42,377 nucleotides of DNA from Bacteroidota bacterium (GTDB lineage: Bacteria; Bacteroidota; Bacteroidia; NS11-12g; UBA955): the NCBI GenBank assembly GCA_016868535.1, contig VGGQ01000006.1, positions 1 to 42,377 on the forward strand, in the 5' to 3' direction. The position numbers and the translations under genes were made by a program. Positions 16,770-24,479 of this stretch are shown piece after piece; position 1 is the first letter of the stretch; each line of letters opens with the position of its first letter. A model generated the notes under the pieces. It saw only the letters and a list, made by a program, of their open reading frames with translations, was not told the DNA's origin and ran no database searches.

Positions 16770-17201
16770 ATGTAAAAGATAGGATTATTTCGAACAATTG
16801 CCCTGTGTGAATTGGTTTTACTTTCGGGATTAACATCCTGCAGCAAATTCAAGAAAGATCGCGATAACATAACCAGTGCCGAAGACTTTGCAGCCTCAAA
16901 AACAGAAGCCGCAGGATGATTTGATGTATCGGATGATGAAAATGAAAACAACCTACAGGGAACCATAGCACCGGCAGGTGCCACATTCAAATGGGTTGAT
17001 TCTACAAGCGCTGTAAAGGTTAATGAACTTGATTTCGGCCCACTGGGTACCACAGCTCCAGAAGGTAAATTGTGCGGCGACGGATGCTACCGCGCTGGTA
17101 AAGTTCGCATCTCTATTTCTGATTCCTACAACAACGCAGTCTTCGACCCTACCGCAAAAGCCATTGTCGGTAACCACAACATCATTTTCACGGTGCGCTA
17201 A
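16770..17201 (+). pseudogene. lipoprotein gene with two in-frame stops
   Basis: One frame runs 144 codons from ATG 16770 to TAA 17199-17201, broken only by TAA at codon 2 (16773-16775) and TGA at codon 50 (16917-16919). Without these it encodes a lipoprotein. The signal region KIGLFRTIALCELVLLSGLTSC has the lipobox L-T-S-C at codons 21-24. An acidic linker (DVSDDENENN) and a small soluble domain follow, ending NHNIIFTVR, with CGDGCYRAGKVRISIS inside. A Glu (codon 14) within the hydrophobic core is also abnormal. Codon 2 is a one-base change from Lys (AAA). The family of the mature part is not recognised. The pattern suggests a young pseudogene, or errors in the sequence. Confidence 0.72.
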
Positions 17202-17230
17202 TATTAGCAACAAAAACTGCGATCAAAGTG

Positions 17231-17238
17231 TATCTTTG
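17231..17238 (+). promoter_or_regulatory. -7 promoter box TATCTTTG of the lipoprotein gene
   Basis: Exact TAnnTTTG only 4 nt before ATG 17243, so the mRNA would begin at or very near the start codon. Confidence 0.65.
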
Positions 17239-17242
17239 TCCA

Positions 17243-18001
17243 ATGCGTCTTCTGTATTTATTGTCTGCAGTTGTCTGCATGCTTCAGGGTTGTCGTAAGA
17301 CAGAAGAAATTGGCAAAACCATGCAACCGGCTATTGACAATGCACAAGCTTTTCAGGCTATTGCAGCCCATTCATTTGTTCCAGTTGCATTTGTTTTGTG
17401 GGATTGGCGCAATTCAAAAGCAATACCTTTTATTTTAAATACAGACAGCGGGGTCTGGTTTGATTACAAGAATGGTCTTTTATGCCCTGATGGCTTGATT
17501 AGAAAAGGAAAATGTCTGGTAAATACAAATATCGGATTTTCAATGAATGGTTTTAATGATACCATTTTATTTTCTGCTTCACCCGCAGACAGTTTTGCAG
17601 TTATGTCGTCTAATGGTCCGGTTTATTTTTCAGGTAAACTCAAATTTATCAGTTTTTCAGCCTATTCGATATTGATAAACGGCAAGGCAGATATAAGGAC
17701 CTTGAATAAGCAATCATCTATCGGCATAGATGGTTTAATCGAACTTTATCCGAAAGGTCAGACAACCCGAAGTGCAAAGTTTAAAACCCGCTGGAATGCT
17801 TATGCATTTATTACCGGGGGTGAAGTGTATCATTATGATGTTACGCGGGACAGCTTTTGTTTTCCATGCTTTTCTATTGGTAAAGGCAATAATTTCACTC
17901 ATTCGGTTTCGGTAGATTTTAATCCTTTCGGTAACGCAGCCTGCGATCCGGTGGTGAAGTTTACCTATGGCAGGGAAGAGTGGCTCGAGGATTTATGGTA
18001 G
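17243..18001 (+). CDS. hypothetical lipoprotein
   Basis: 252 residues. A lipoprotein signal peptide (MRLLYLLSAVVCMLQGC) has the lipid-attachment cysteine at residue 17. The mature protein looks beta-rich, with alternating hydrophobic and polar residues and many aromatic residues (ISFSAYSILING, AYAFITGGEVYHYDV). I do not recognise the family. It likely sits in the outer or inner membrane facing the periplasm or the surface. The GTG at 17228 is also in frame but precedes the promoter box, so ATG 17243 is preferred. The stop overlaps the convergent HsdR-N domain gene by 9 nt. Confidence 0.72.
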   Translation: MRLLYLLSAVVCMLQGCRKTEEIGKTMQPAIDNAQAFQAIAAHSFVPVAFVLWDWRNSKAIPFILNTDSGVWFDYKNGLLCPDGLIRKGKCLVNTNIGFSMNGFNDTILFSASPADSFAVMSSNGPVYFSGKLKFISFSAYSILINGKADIRTLNKQSSIGIDGLIELYPKGQTTRSAKFKTRWNAYAFITGGEVYHYDVTRDSFCFPCFSIGKGNNFTHSVSVDFNPFGNAACDPVVKFTYGREEWLEDLW

Positions 18002-18439
18002 GCCGCAAAGATTTTCGGGTGCCTCAACAGGTTTAAGGGTGCCGTTTTCAATCAGCAACCATGCATGCTGAAAACCATTGGTTACCCACAGCCACGGACA
18101 ATTGTATGATTTATTATAAACAGCAGCCTGCAGTATGGTTTCTGTGGTAAGTTTCACATCAGGTGCTTTCACTTCCACCAAACAGGCAAATGGCCTGTTG
18201 CTGCAGGAGACCATTACATCAAATCGTTTTTTCAACCCGTTGAAGTGGAGTTCCCTCTCTACGGAAATGAGCGAAAAAACTATCCCATAATGATGATGAA
18301 GGTGCGTGATTACATTTTGTCTTACCCATTCTTCAGGGGTTAGGGGGATAAATTTTTTTCTTACAGGATCAAAAATCTGCTTTTTTTGTCCTTCGGTTTG
18401 GATCCTAAACTCGTAATGGGGAAAATGAAGTGTCTCCAA
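17993..18439 (-). CDS. solitary HsdR N-terminal-domain (HSDR_N) protein
   Basis: About 148 residues from TTG 18439, or 162 from ATG 18481. Begins ETLHFPHYEFRIQ, followed by IFDPVRKKF and LTPEEWVRQNVI. The nuclease-like core shows the PD-(D/E)XK pattern D74 (FDVMV), E89-V-K91 (LVEVKAP) and then QAAVYN. It corresponds to the N-terminal nuclease domain of type I restriction subunit R, but has no helicase part and no hsdM or hsdS nearby. Such short proteins next to holA are common in Bacteroidota and are probably not restriction enzymes. I prefer TTG 18439 because relatives begin just before the hydrophobic-Pro-x-Y-x-F element, and because ATG 18481 would overlap the holA start by 22 nt. Confidence 0.82.
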   Translation of the reverse strand: METLHFPHYEFRIQTEGQKKQIFDPVRKKFIPLTPEEWVRQNVITHLHHHYGIVFSLISVERELHFNGLKKRFDVMVSCSNRPFACLVEVKAPDVKLTTETILQAAVYNKSYNCPWLWVTNGFQHAWLLIENGTLKPVEAPENLCGLP

Positions 18440-18459
18440 CGCCGTGAAATTAGTACAAA

Positions 18460-19479
18460 ATGGCAAAACAGTCCGGAACAATTGATCAATTTCTCAGCCT
18501 AAGCAAAAGATTTGCCGCGAAAGACTGGGTTCCGCTGATTTTACTTCAGGGCGAAGAAACTTGGTTTGTAGATGCCCTTACCTCAATTATCGAAGATGGA
18601 GTGCTCACTGAGGCAGAAAAAAGTTTCAACCAGACCATTTTGTATGGCAAGGATACCAAGCCCAATGAGCTGGTAAGTATTGTAAGACGCTATCCTATGA
18701 TGAGTAACTACCAGCTTGTGGTGGTGCGTGAAGCACAGCAAATGGAAAGCTTGGATATTTTATTGCCCTATTTTGAAACACCCTTGCCCAGCACTATCCT
18801 GGTTTTGGCATTTAAGGATTCCAAAATGGACAGCCGAACCAAAATCTATAAAGCCATTGCCAAGGGAGTTGTTTACACTGCAGATAAATTGCGCGACTAT
18901 CAGATAAAAGGCTGGATTCCCCAGTTTTGTCACCTTAAAGGCCGCAGTATCGATAATGCTGCGGTGGATATGCTAGTAGATCTGCTGGGCGCCGATTTAA
19001 CCCTGATTCACAATGAACTCGAAAAAATGTTCATCACGGTAAAAGATGAATTTATTCGTCAGCATCATATAGAGCAGCAGGTTGGTTTTAATCGGGAATA
19101 CAATGTTTTTGAATTGCAGTCAGCTTTGGGAATGAAAGATTTTAACCGAAGTATTCAAATCGCCCATCAGATGGGTGTCAGGGCAGAGAGGGGTGAAATT
19201 CACCGAATGGTTCCCGTACTTTTCGGTTTTTTCAACAAGGTTATGTTTGCTCACTATCTCGCCGGTAAAACCGATCAGGAGATGGCAACGGAACTGGGGG
19301 TTAATCCATACTTTGTCAAAGATTATCGCCTTGCGGCACTTAATTACAACATGAATGATCTCGAAAAAGCACTCGGACAGATTAAGTATCTCGATCTTCG
19401 TCTCAAGGGCGTGCACCGCGGCAGCGCTGAAGATGGCGATCTGCTCGTGGAAACAGTTTTAGGAATTTTGAAAAATTGA
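18460..19479 (+). CDS. holA: DNA polymerase III delta subunit
   Basis: 339 residues, the usual size. The clamp-loader wrench subunit that opens the beta clamp. Recognisable HolA features are the N-terminal LILLQGEETWFVDAL, then NELVSIVRRYPMMSNYQLVVVREAQQM, ILVLAFKDSKMDSRTKIYK, the LGADLTLIHNELEKM helix and the C-terminal collar (YNVFELQSALGMKDFNRSI, LDLRLKGVHRGSAED). Cytosolic. Divergent from the HsdR-N gene with only about 20 nt between starts. Confidence 0.93.
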   Translation: MAKQSGTIDQFLSLSKRFAAKDWVPLILLQGEETWFVDALTSIIEDGVLTEAEKSFNQTILYGKDTKPNELVSIVRRYPMMSNYQLVVVREAQQMESLDILLPYFETPLPSTILVLAFKDSKMDSRTKIYKAIAKGVVYTADKLRDYQIKGWIPQFCHLKGRSIDNAAVDMLVDLLGADLTLIHNELEKMFITVKDEFIRQHHIEQQVGFNREYNVFELQSALGMKDFNRSIQIAHQMGVRAERGEIHRMVPVLFGFFNKVMFAHYLAGKTDQEMATELGVNPYFVKDYRLAALNYNMNDLEKALGQIKYLDLRLKGVHRGSAEDGDLLVETVLGILKN

Positions 19480-19551
19480 TTCATTACATCCATAAATATG
19501 TATTGATATGAAAAAAAAATGTTAAATTGCACGGATTATTAACTACTACAT

Positions 19552-21492
19552 ATGAAGAAACTATACTTTCTTACCGTATTCACCGGGGCTTTCTTAACCT
19601 TAAATGCCCAAGGTGTCAGAACAAGCGTTCAACCCAACTCGTCTGTTCAGCAAAGCTCAGTCAATATCAATGTTTATCACGATATATTGAGCAATGGCGG
19701 ACACAACACCGGGAAAAAGGTGAATGCACGCGGTGTCAATTACAGCAATTTTATCAAAATTGGATCATCCTATTACGACTTGCAGAGTAACTATGCCATG
19801 CCCCACCGTTTGGTGATGCATTCCGATGGGTCTGTTGCGGCAACCTGGACCACTAGTGCAAATGATTTTTCGGGGTTTCCCCAGCGTGGTTCCGGTTATA
19901 ACTTCCGAAACCCAACCGGCAGCTGGCTAAGATCAGATAGCAGCAGGGTAGAGCCTTCAACCCGTACAGGCTGGCCCAATATTGGGATACTCCGCAATGG
20001 TTCGGAGTTTGTTATTGGCCATGAAGCTACTAACGGAGGATTTGTTATGACCAAAAACAATGGTCGCGGAAAGCGTCCTTCCACCAGTACAAACATCCTG
20101 TCTGAACCTCCATACAAGCCCATCTGGGGCCGCGCTGCCAATGATGGTGATACCATTCATTTTATTTGCAGCTATAGCGATTCAGCGCAGCCCGGTGAAA
20201 AACGTGCCCCCCTCAGAAAAGGTATTTTCGCTCCCATGGTATACAGCCGCAGTATTAATGCCGGTGCTGCTTGGGATATTCAGCACCAGATGCTGCCCAA
20301 CTATGATAGCACACTAACCAACAGCGGCGGTGCTGACCAATATGCAATCGATACCAAAGGCAAAACAGTGGCCATTGTGAATGCTGACAAGTTTCAGGGT
20401 GTAATTCTTTGGAAATCAACCGATGCAGGAGCTACTTTCAAACGCGTCATTGTTGATACATTTAAATATGCTCCATACTCAGCCAAAAAATTGATGCTGG
20501 ATACCCCATTTACCAACGATGGTACCTGCGATGTTATCATTGACAAAAACGGCAAAGTACACGTGTTCTGGGGGTTTGCCCGTGTTGGTGATCAGGATAC
20601 TTCAGATGAATTCTATACCGATTATTTTGCAACACAAGGTATCGGATATTGGAACGAAACCATCGGTGTGGGACAGTCCATTGTGGATCCGGTCGCTTTT
20701 GACCGCGATGGAAGCGGAACGATCAGCCTGGATGCAGCAACATTATATGGTTTACAGAGCGGTAATCTGCCAACTGTTAACGGCGTCACTTTGTCACACT
20801 GTGCCCGATTAACCAATACCAACCCCATGCGTCAGCCCAATGCGGCTATTGATGACAATGGCAATATTTTTTGTGTATTTTCAGTACCAATCGAAGGTGA
20901 TGTATATGACTTGGGTGCCAATTACCGCGACGTTGCCGTAGTAAGCAGCAAAGATGGCGGTTTGAACTGGAGCGCACCCCAGGACCTTACCCAAGTGCTT
21001 TCCCGTGAAGATGACTTCCCATCTGTAGCACGCAGGGCCAATGGATTCCTGCACCTTATTTGGCAGCAGGACGCAATAACCGGTAACAACCTTAGCAACA
21101 ATAATGCCAATGCCCAAAACCACCCTGTAGTGTTAAATGATATCCTGTATCAAGCCATTCCTGTGGGTGATATTCTTAACAACAAAATCGGTATGATTTG
21201 GGGTGTAAATGTAGACAAACCCAATACCGGTGAGTTAATGCTGGTAAATCAGAACTATCCCAATCCGTTTAACGGCATTTCAAACGTGCTGATTTGGATG
21301 TCTGCTCCAGGTGATATCAATCTGGAAGTTCGCAATACAACAGGTATGTTGGTTCGCAACACTACGTTCTCAGGTATGAACCGTGGTAACCATATCCTGC
21401 CTATTGATGCAGCCGGATTGTCTGCAGGTGTTTATACCTATAGCCTTATCAGCGGTGGAAGCAAAGTGAGCCAAACTATGATGGTTCATTGA
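19552..21492 (+). CDS. T9SS type A secreted beta-propeller (sialidase-like fold) protein
   Basis: 646 residues. Signal peptide 1-20 (ending LNAQ). Asp-box-like motifs S-x-D-x-G-x-x-W/F occur at 234-241 (SINAGAAW), 289-296 (STDAGATF) and 466-473 (SKDGGLNW), indicating a BNR/sialidase-like propeller. A loop DRDGSGTISLDA (384-395) fits a calcium-binding EF-hand-like loop. The last about 80 residues are a T9SS type A sorting domain (NQNYPNPFNG, then LSAGVYTYSL). It is probably exported and attached or released at the surface. I do not see sialidase active-site residues clearly, so no enzymatic function is claimed. A strong terminator follows at 21513. Confidence 0.85.
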   Translation: MKKLYFLTVFTGAFLTLNAQGVRTSVQPNSSVQQSSVNINVYHDILSNGGHNTGKKVNARGVNYSNFIKIGSSYYDLQSNYAMPHRLVMHSDGSVAATWTTSANDFSGFPQRGSGYNFRNPTGSWLRSDSSRVEPSTRTGWPNIGILRNGSEFVIGHEATNGGFVMTKNNGRGKRPSTSTNILSEPPYKPIWGRAANDGDTIHFICSYSDSAQPGEKRAPLRKGIFAPMVYSRSINAGAAWDIQHQMLPNYDSTLTNSGGADQYAIDTKGKTVAIVNADKFQGVILWKSTDAGATFKRVIVDTFKYAPYSAKKLMLDTPFTNDGTCDVIIDKNGKVHVFWGFARVGDQDTSDEFYTDYFATQGIGYWNETIGVGQSIVDPVAFDRDGSGTISLDAATLYGLQSGNLPTVNGVTLSHCARLTNTNPMRQPNAAIDDNGNIFCVFSVPIEGDVYDLGANYRDVAVVSSKDGGLNWSAPQDLTQVLSREDDFPSVARRANGFLHLIWQQDAITGNNLSNNNANAQNHPVVLNDILYQAIPVGDILNNKIGMIWGVNVDKPNTGELMLVNQNYPNPFNGISNVLIWMSAPGDINLEVRNTTGMLVRNTTFSGMNRGNHILPIDAAGLSAGVYTYSLISGGSKVSQTMMVH

Positions 21493-21512
21493 TAAAAAGA
21501 ATTTTTCAAACT

Positions 21513-21545
21513 AAGAAAGGCCTTCATTGTAAGGCCTTTCTTTAT
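21513..21545 (+). terminator. hairpin terminator after the T9SS propeller gene
   Basis: A perfect 12-bp stem AAGAAAGGCCTT (21513-21524) pairs with AAGGCCTTTCTT (21531-21542) around a 6-nt loop, followed by a short T-rich stretch. It ends just before the promoter box of the next gene. Confidence 0.8.
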
Positions 21546-21549
21546 TGCC

Positions 21550-21557
21550 TATTTTTG
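21550..21557 (+). promoter_or_regulatory. -7 promoter box TATTTTTG of the small membrane protein operon
   Basis: Exact TAnnTTTG, 5 nt before ATG 21563 and immediately downstream of the terminator. Confidence 0.6.
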
Positions 21558-21562
21558 TAAAT

Positions 21563-21775
21563 ATGTTCAAAACCGGTCATTTTTATCACTTTTTTACTGC
21601 GGCTGTTTTTATTGGTATGGGTTGTTATTTTTGGTTTCTCAATCCCGATATGTTATCGGTTAAAGGAATAAATCCTGCTTGGTTTGGCGGAATTATGTTC
21701 TTGTGGGGTATGTTTCGCGGTATTAATGCTTATTTGATACTCCGAAGAAAAAGGGAATCCTCTGATGAAAATTAA
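21563..21775 (+). CDS. small two-helix membrane protein
   Basis: 70 residues. Two hydrophobic segments (about 8-26, FFTAAVFIGMGCYFWFL; and about 40-57, WFGGIMFLWGMFRGINAYL) are joined by a short loop, and the tail is basic (RRKRESSDEN). The family is not recognised. The start is ATG 21563 rather than the TTG at 21545, which lies before the promoter box. It overlaps the PstS-like lipoprotein gene by 11 nt, so translation is probably coupled. Confidence 0.75.
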   Translation: MFKTGHFYHFFTAAVFIGMGCYFWFLNPDMLSVKGINPAWFGGIMFLWGMFRGINAYLILRRKRESSDEN

Positions 21776-22655
21776 GATTGTCTTTCTGTCTTCACTTATC
21801 CTAAATGCCTGCTCCAATTTTGACTATCAGGGCAAAGGAAAGGATGTACCAACCGCAGGAAAAGTTATTATATGGGCTGATTTTGCCGATTCCCTTATGC
21901 TTACTCAAATTAAATATGTATTTGAATCTAAATACCCCAGAGCCTCCCTGCAGTTTACGTTTGCCTCAGAAACGGATATCCTTAAAGCAATAGATGCAGG
22001 AAAATGCAGAATCTGCATTTTGCACCGTGATTTTTTTTCACACGAAAAAGAGGCAATTGAGAACAGAAACTTCAAGGTGCGCAGTGTGAAATTTGCAAAA
22101 TCTTCCATCGCGCTAGTTGCAAGCAGACAGGCCAATATAGCTATAGTTAAAGAAACAGACCTTAAAAACTGTTTTTTGAATTCACAAAACAACAACCTGA
22201 AATTCTGTTTTGACAGAAAAGGAGGCAACAATTACATGTACTTGTTCCGTCGTTTTAACCTCACCGAAAAGTCGAATTCAAATTTGATCACACTCCCGGG
22301 TCCATATCCGGTCATAGACTGGGTGGCCACTCATCCCGATTACATAGGATTTGTGGGAGTTAATACCATTGCAGACAGATCCGATACAATGGCTGCTCAT
22401 TACCAGAAGAAAGTAAAAATTTTACAGGTGCAAACTGATACTACAGTTGCATCCTATCCTTTTCAATCTCAAATCCATACAGGGCAGTACCCGTTCATTC
22501 AGGATGTGTATTTCCATGATTTACAAGGTTATTCAGGTTTGGGTAGTGGTTTTGCTGCATGGATTTGCTCACAGCCGGGACAGATTCTGGTCAAGAAAAG
22601 TGGTTTGCTGCCCTGTTTTGATGCTGGAAGAACCATAGAAGTTGATACAGATTAA
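21765..22655 (+). CDS. PstS-like substrate-binding lipoprotein
   Basis: 296 residues. Lipoprotein signal with C16 in LILNAC. The body resembles the PstS/PBP-like-2 periplasmic binding fold: VIIWADFADSLML near the start, ITLPGPYPVIDWVATHPDYIGFVG, and the C-terminal GLGSGFAAWICSQPGQILVKKSGLLP, a near-canonical PstS ending. No phosphate permease or ATPase genes are nearby. In Bacteroidota such solitary PstS-like proteins commonly sit beside TonB/ExbBD and TPR genes, so a role other than phosphate import is possible. Co-transcribed with the small membrane protein upstream and, after 67 nt, the TPR protein. Confidence 0.8.
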   Translation: MKIKIVFLSSLILNACSNFDYQGKGKDVPTAGKVIIWADFADSLMLTQIKYVFESKYPRASLQFTFASETDILKAIDAGKCRICILHRDFFSHEKEAIENRNFKVRSVKFAKSSIALVASRQANIAIVKETDLKNCFLNSQNNNLKFCFDRKGGNNYMYLFRRFNLTEKSNSNLITLPGPYPVIDWVATHPDYIGFVGVNTIADRSDTMAAHYQKKVKILQVQTDTTVASYPFQSQIHTGQYPFIQDVYFHDLQGYSGLGSGFAAWICSQPGQILVKKSGLLPCFDAGRTIEVDTD

Positions 22656-22722
22656 TAAATTTGGATTAATTTTTGATTTATTCTTCGTAAAAGAGTTCGA
22701 CTTATATTTTTTTTGCATAGAA

Positions 22723-24411
22723 ATGAAAACACTGTTATTTACACTGGCGGCCGCAGGATTTTCTCTGCTTCAGGCCCAAAGCATTGATCAGGGTAGAAGA
22801 CAAACCCGCAATGAGCAGTATGAAGATGCTGCAAAAACGTTCGATGCCATTATTGCTAAAAAGCCCAAGGTGGGTGAACCCTATTACTGGGCAGGTATCA
22901 ATTTACTGGAGTCCGGAGATACTGCTTCTGCAAAGGCTATGTTTGAGAAAGGGTTGCAGATTATGCCTAAATATACCCTCAATAACATTGGATTGGGACA
23001 TATCGCCCTGAGACAAGGGGATTCAGCAGAGGCAGAAAATAAGTTTGCATTGGCTACAAAGTCAGGTAAAAAACTTATGCCACTGGTTAACCGGGAAATA
23101 GGCCGTGCATATCTGATGGTGCAGTTTGCTGCACCTGCTGTGCTTAAGGATAATGCCAATAAGGCTGTCGCACGCTTAAAAATGGCTTTGGAAACAGATT
23201 TTGAAGCTCAGCTTCTGCTGGGTGATGCTTACCTTGTCATAAACAAGGGAGATGCCTCACTTTCTATCGAGCAATATACCGTTTCAAGCTACCTGAATGA
23301 ATCAGATCCACGTTCAAAACTAAGACAGGGTATGGTTTATCAGCGTGTTGGCAATTACGATGTTGCCTTGAATCAGGTGAATGATGCTCTTAAAATTGAC
23401 AAAGACTTTGCACCTGCCTACAGGCAAAAGGCGGATATTTTCAACCTGATGAAAAAGCGCGACAGCACAGTGTTTTATTATAAAGAATACCTGAAGCGCA
23501 ACAATAATATTTCAGCCCGTAAAATGTATTCTCAAGCCCTGTTCATGGCAGGTGAATATGATGAATCCATTGCTGAAGCAAAAAGCATCCTTGAACTTCA
23601 GGAAAAAACCGGTGCCAAGCTGTTTACCAATCTTTATGGCGTGATAGCTTACTCCTACGCTCAAAAAAATGATACAGCAAGGGTTATAAATCAGGCTGGT
23701 CTGGAATATTTTGAGCTTTATGAAGCCAAACACTTGAAAAACCTGAACCGTCCGCTGTCACTTCAGGAGAAATTTATTAAAGCCAATCTGTTGAGATATC
23801 TTGGTCAAAGTGATGTGGCTTATGATATCCATATCAGCGTTATAAGTGACACTGCCCGATGCCCAGTTGTTTGGTACCAGCAACTTCAGGATTTTTATAC
23901 CGGCAGAAGACAATGGGAGCGTGCCGTTGCCGTGATTGAATGGAAGCGTGTAAAAAATAATGGGCTTGAAAATAAGGATGTTTTTTACCTGGGCAATGCT
24001 CAACTCAATGCCGGACAGTATGAAAAGGCTATTGCCATCTACACAGAACTCGTAGGCAAGGATTCTACAGTAGTACAGGGATATTATAAAATTGCCCAGG
24101 CATACGATCAAATTGATCCCACAGATTCTACAGGCAAGGCAACAGAAGCTTATCTGGTTTGGATGAAGCGCCTGAATGTGGAGCAAAAAAATAAATACAA
24201 GCAAACCATGCTGGTTGCATACAACCGTATGCAAACCATTGCGCGCGGAAGAAAACAGTGGGACAAATGCTCAGAATTTTTAGGCAAGATGATTGAGCTG
24301 GCACCTGAAGATGAGAACTTCAAAAAAGATAAAGAGGCGGTTGACAACTATATCAAAAAACAAGCCGCAAGACAGCAGAAAAAACCTGCAAAGCCAGGTA
24401 CTAAGCCGTAA
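22723..24411 (+). CDS. exported tetratricopeptide repeat protein
   Basis: 562 residues from ATG 22723. Signal peptide MKTLLFTLAAAGFSLLQAQS, then helical TPR-type repeats through most of the length. Repeats are clearest at DQGRRQTRNEQYEDAAKTFD, LNNIGLGHIALRQGDSAEAE, MVYQRVGNYDVALNQVNDAL, LGNAQLNAGQYEKAIAIYTE and YYKIAQAYDQIDPTDSTGKA. The tail is Lys/Gln/Pro-rich (QQKKPAKPGTKP). Acts as a periplasmic protein-protein scaffold. In-frame TTG 22642 would place 27 residues ahead of the signal peptide and is rejected. Probably shares a transcript with the PstS-like gene; a terminator follows at 24439. Confidence 0.82.
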   Translation: MKTLLFTLAAAGFSLLQAQSIDQGRRQTRNEQYEDAAKTFDAIIAKKPKVGEPYYWAGINLLESGDTASAKAMFEKGLQIMPKYTLNNIGLGHIALRQGDSAEAENKFALATKSGKKLMPLVNREIGRAYLMVQFAAPAVLKDNANKAVARLKMALETDFEAQLLLGDAYLVINKGDASLSIEQYTVSSYLNESDPRSKLRQGMVYQRVGNYDVALNQVNDALKIDKDFAPAYRQKADIFNLMKKRDSTVFYYKEYLKRNNNISARKMYSQALFMAGEYDESIAEAKSILELQEKTGAKLFTNLYGVIAYSYAQKNDTARVINQAGLEYFELYEAKHLKNLNRPLSLQEKFIKANLLRYLGQSDVAYDIHISVISDTARCPVVWYQQLQDFYTGRRQWERAVAVIEWKRVKNNGLENKDVFYLGNAQLNAGQYEKAIAIYTELVGKDSTVVQGYYKIAQAYDQIDPTDSTGKATEAYLVWMKRLNVEQKNKYKQTMLVAYNRMQTIARGRKQWDKCSEFLGKMIELAPEDENFKKDKEAVDNYIKKQAARQQKKPAKPGTKP

Positions 24412-24438
24412 TTCATAAAATAGCCATATTTTTGATGT

Positions 24439-24465
24439 CTGCTAGGAAATAGCAGGTCTTTTTAT
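24439..24465 (+). terminator. probable hairpin terminator after the TPR gene
   Basis: Stem CTGCTA (24439-24444) and TAGCAG (24450-24455) with loop GGAAA, followed by GTCTTTTTATT. The stem is short but has a good T tract. It lies directly before the promoter box of the subtilase gene. Confidence 0.55.
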
Positions 24466-24473
24466 TAGCTTTG
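24466..24473 (+). promoter_or_regulatory. -7 promoter box TAGCTTTG of the subtilase gene
   Basis: Exact TAnnTTTG. The last bases form the TTG at 24471, so that TTG cannot be the start codon if the box is used. TTG 24480, 6 nt after the box, would then be at or near the mRNA 5' end. Confidence 0.6.
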
Positions 24474-24479
24474 ATAGGA

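Noticed and set aside
16763-17213. minus-strand frames and a plus-strand frame (from 17023) in the region before the 17243 lipoprotein
   Set aside because: The lipoprotein-like frame 16770-17201 explains the region better, with a lipobox and continuous plausible protein sequence between its stops.
17993-18481. type I restriction-modification system
   Set aside because: Only the HsdR N-terminal domain is present; there is no helicase part and no hsdM or hsdS nearby.
23758-24234. 158-codon minus-strand frame within the TPR gene
   Set aside because: Shadow of the TPR coding strand; Cys/Leu/Ile-rich with no recognisable domain.
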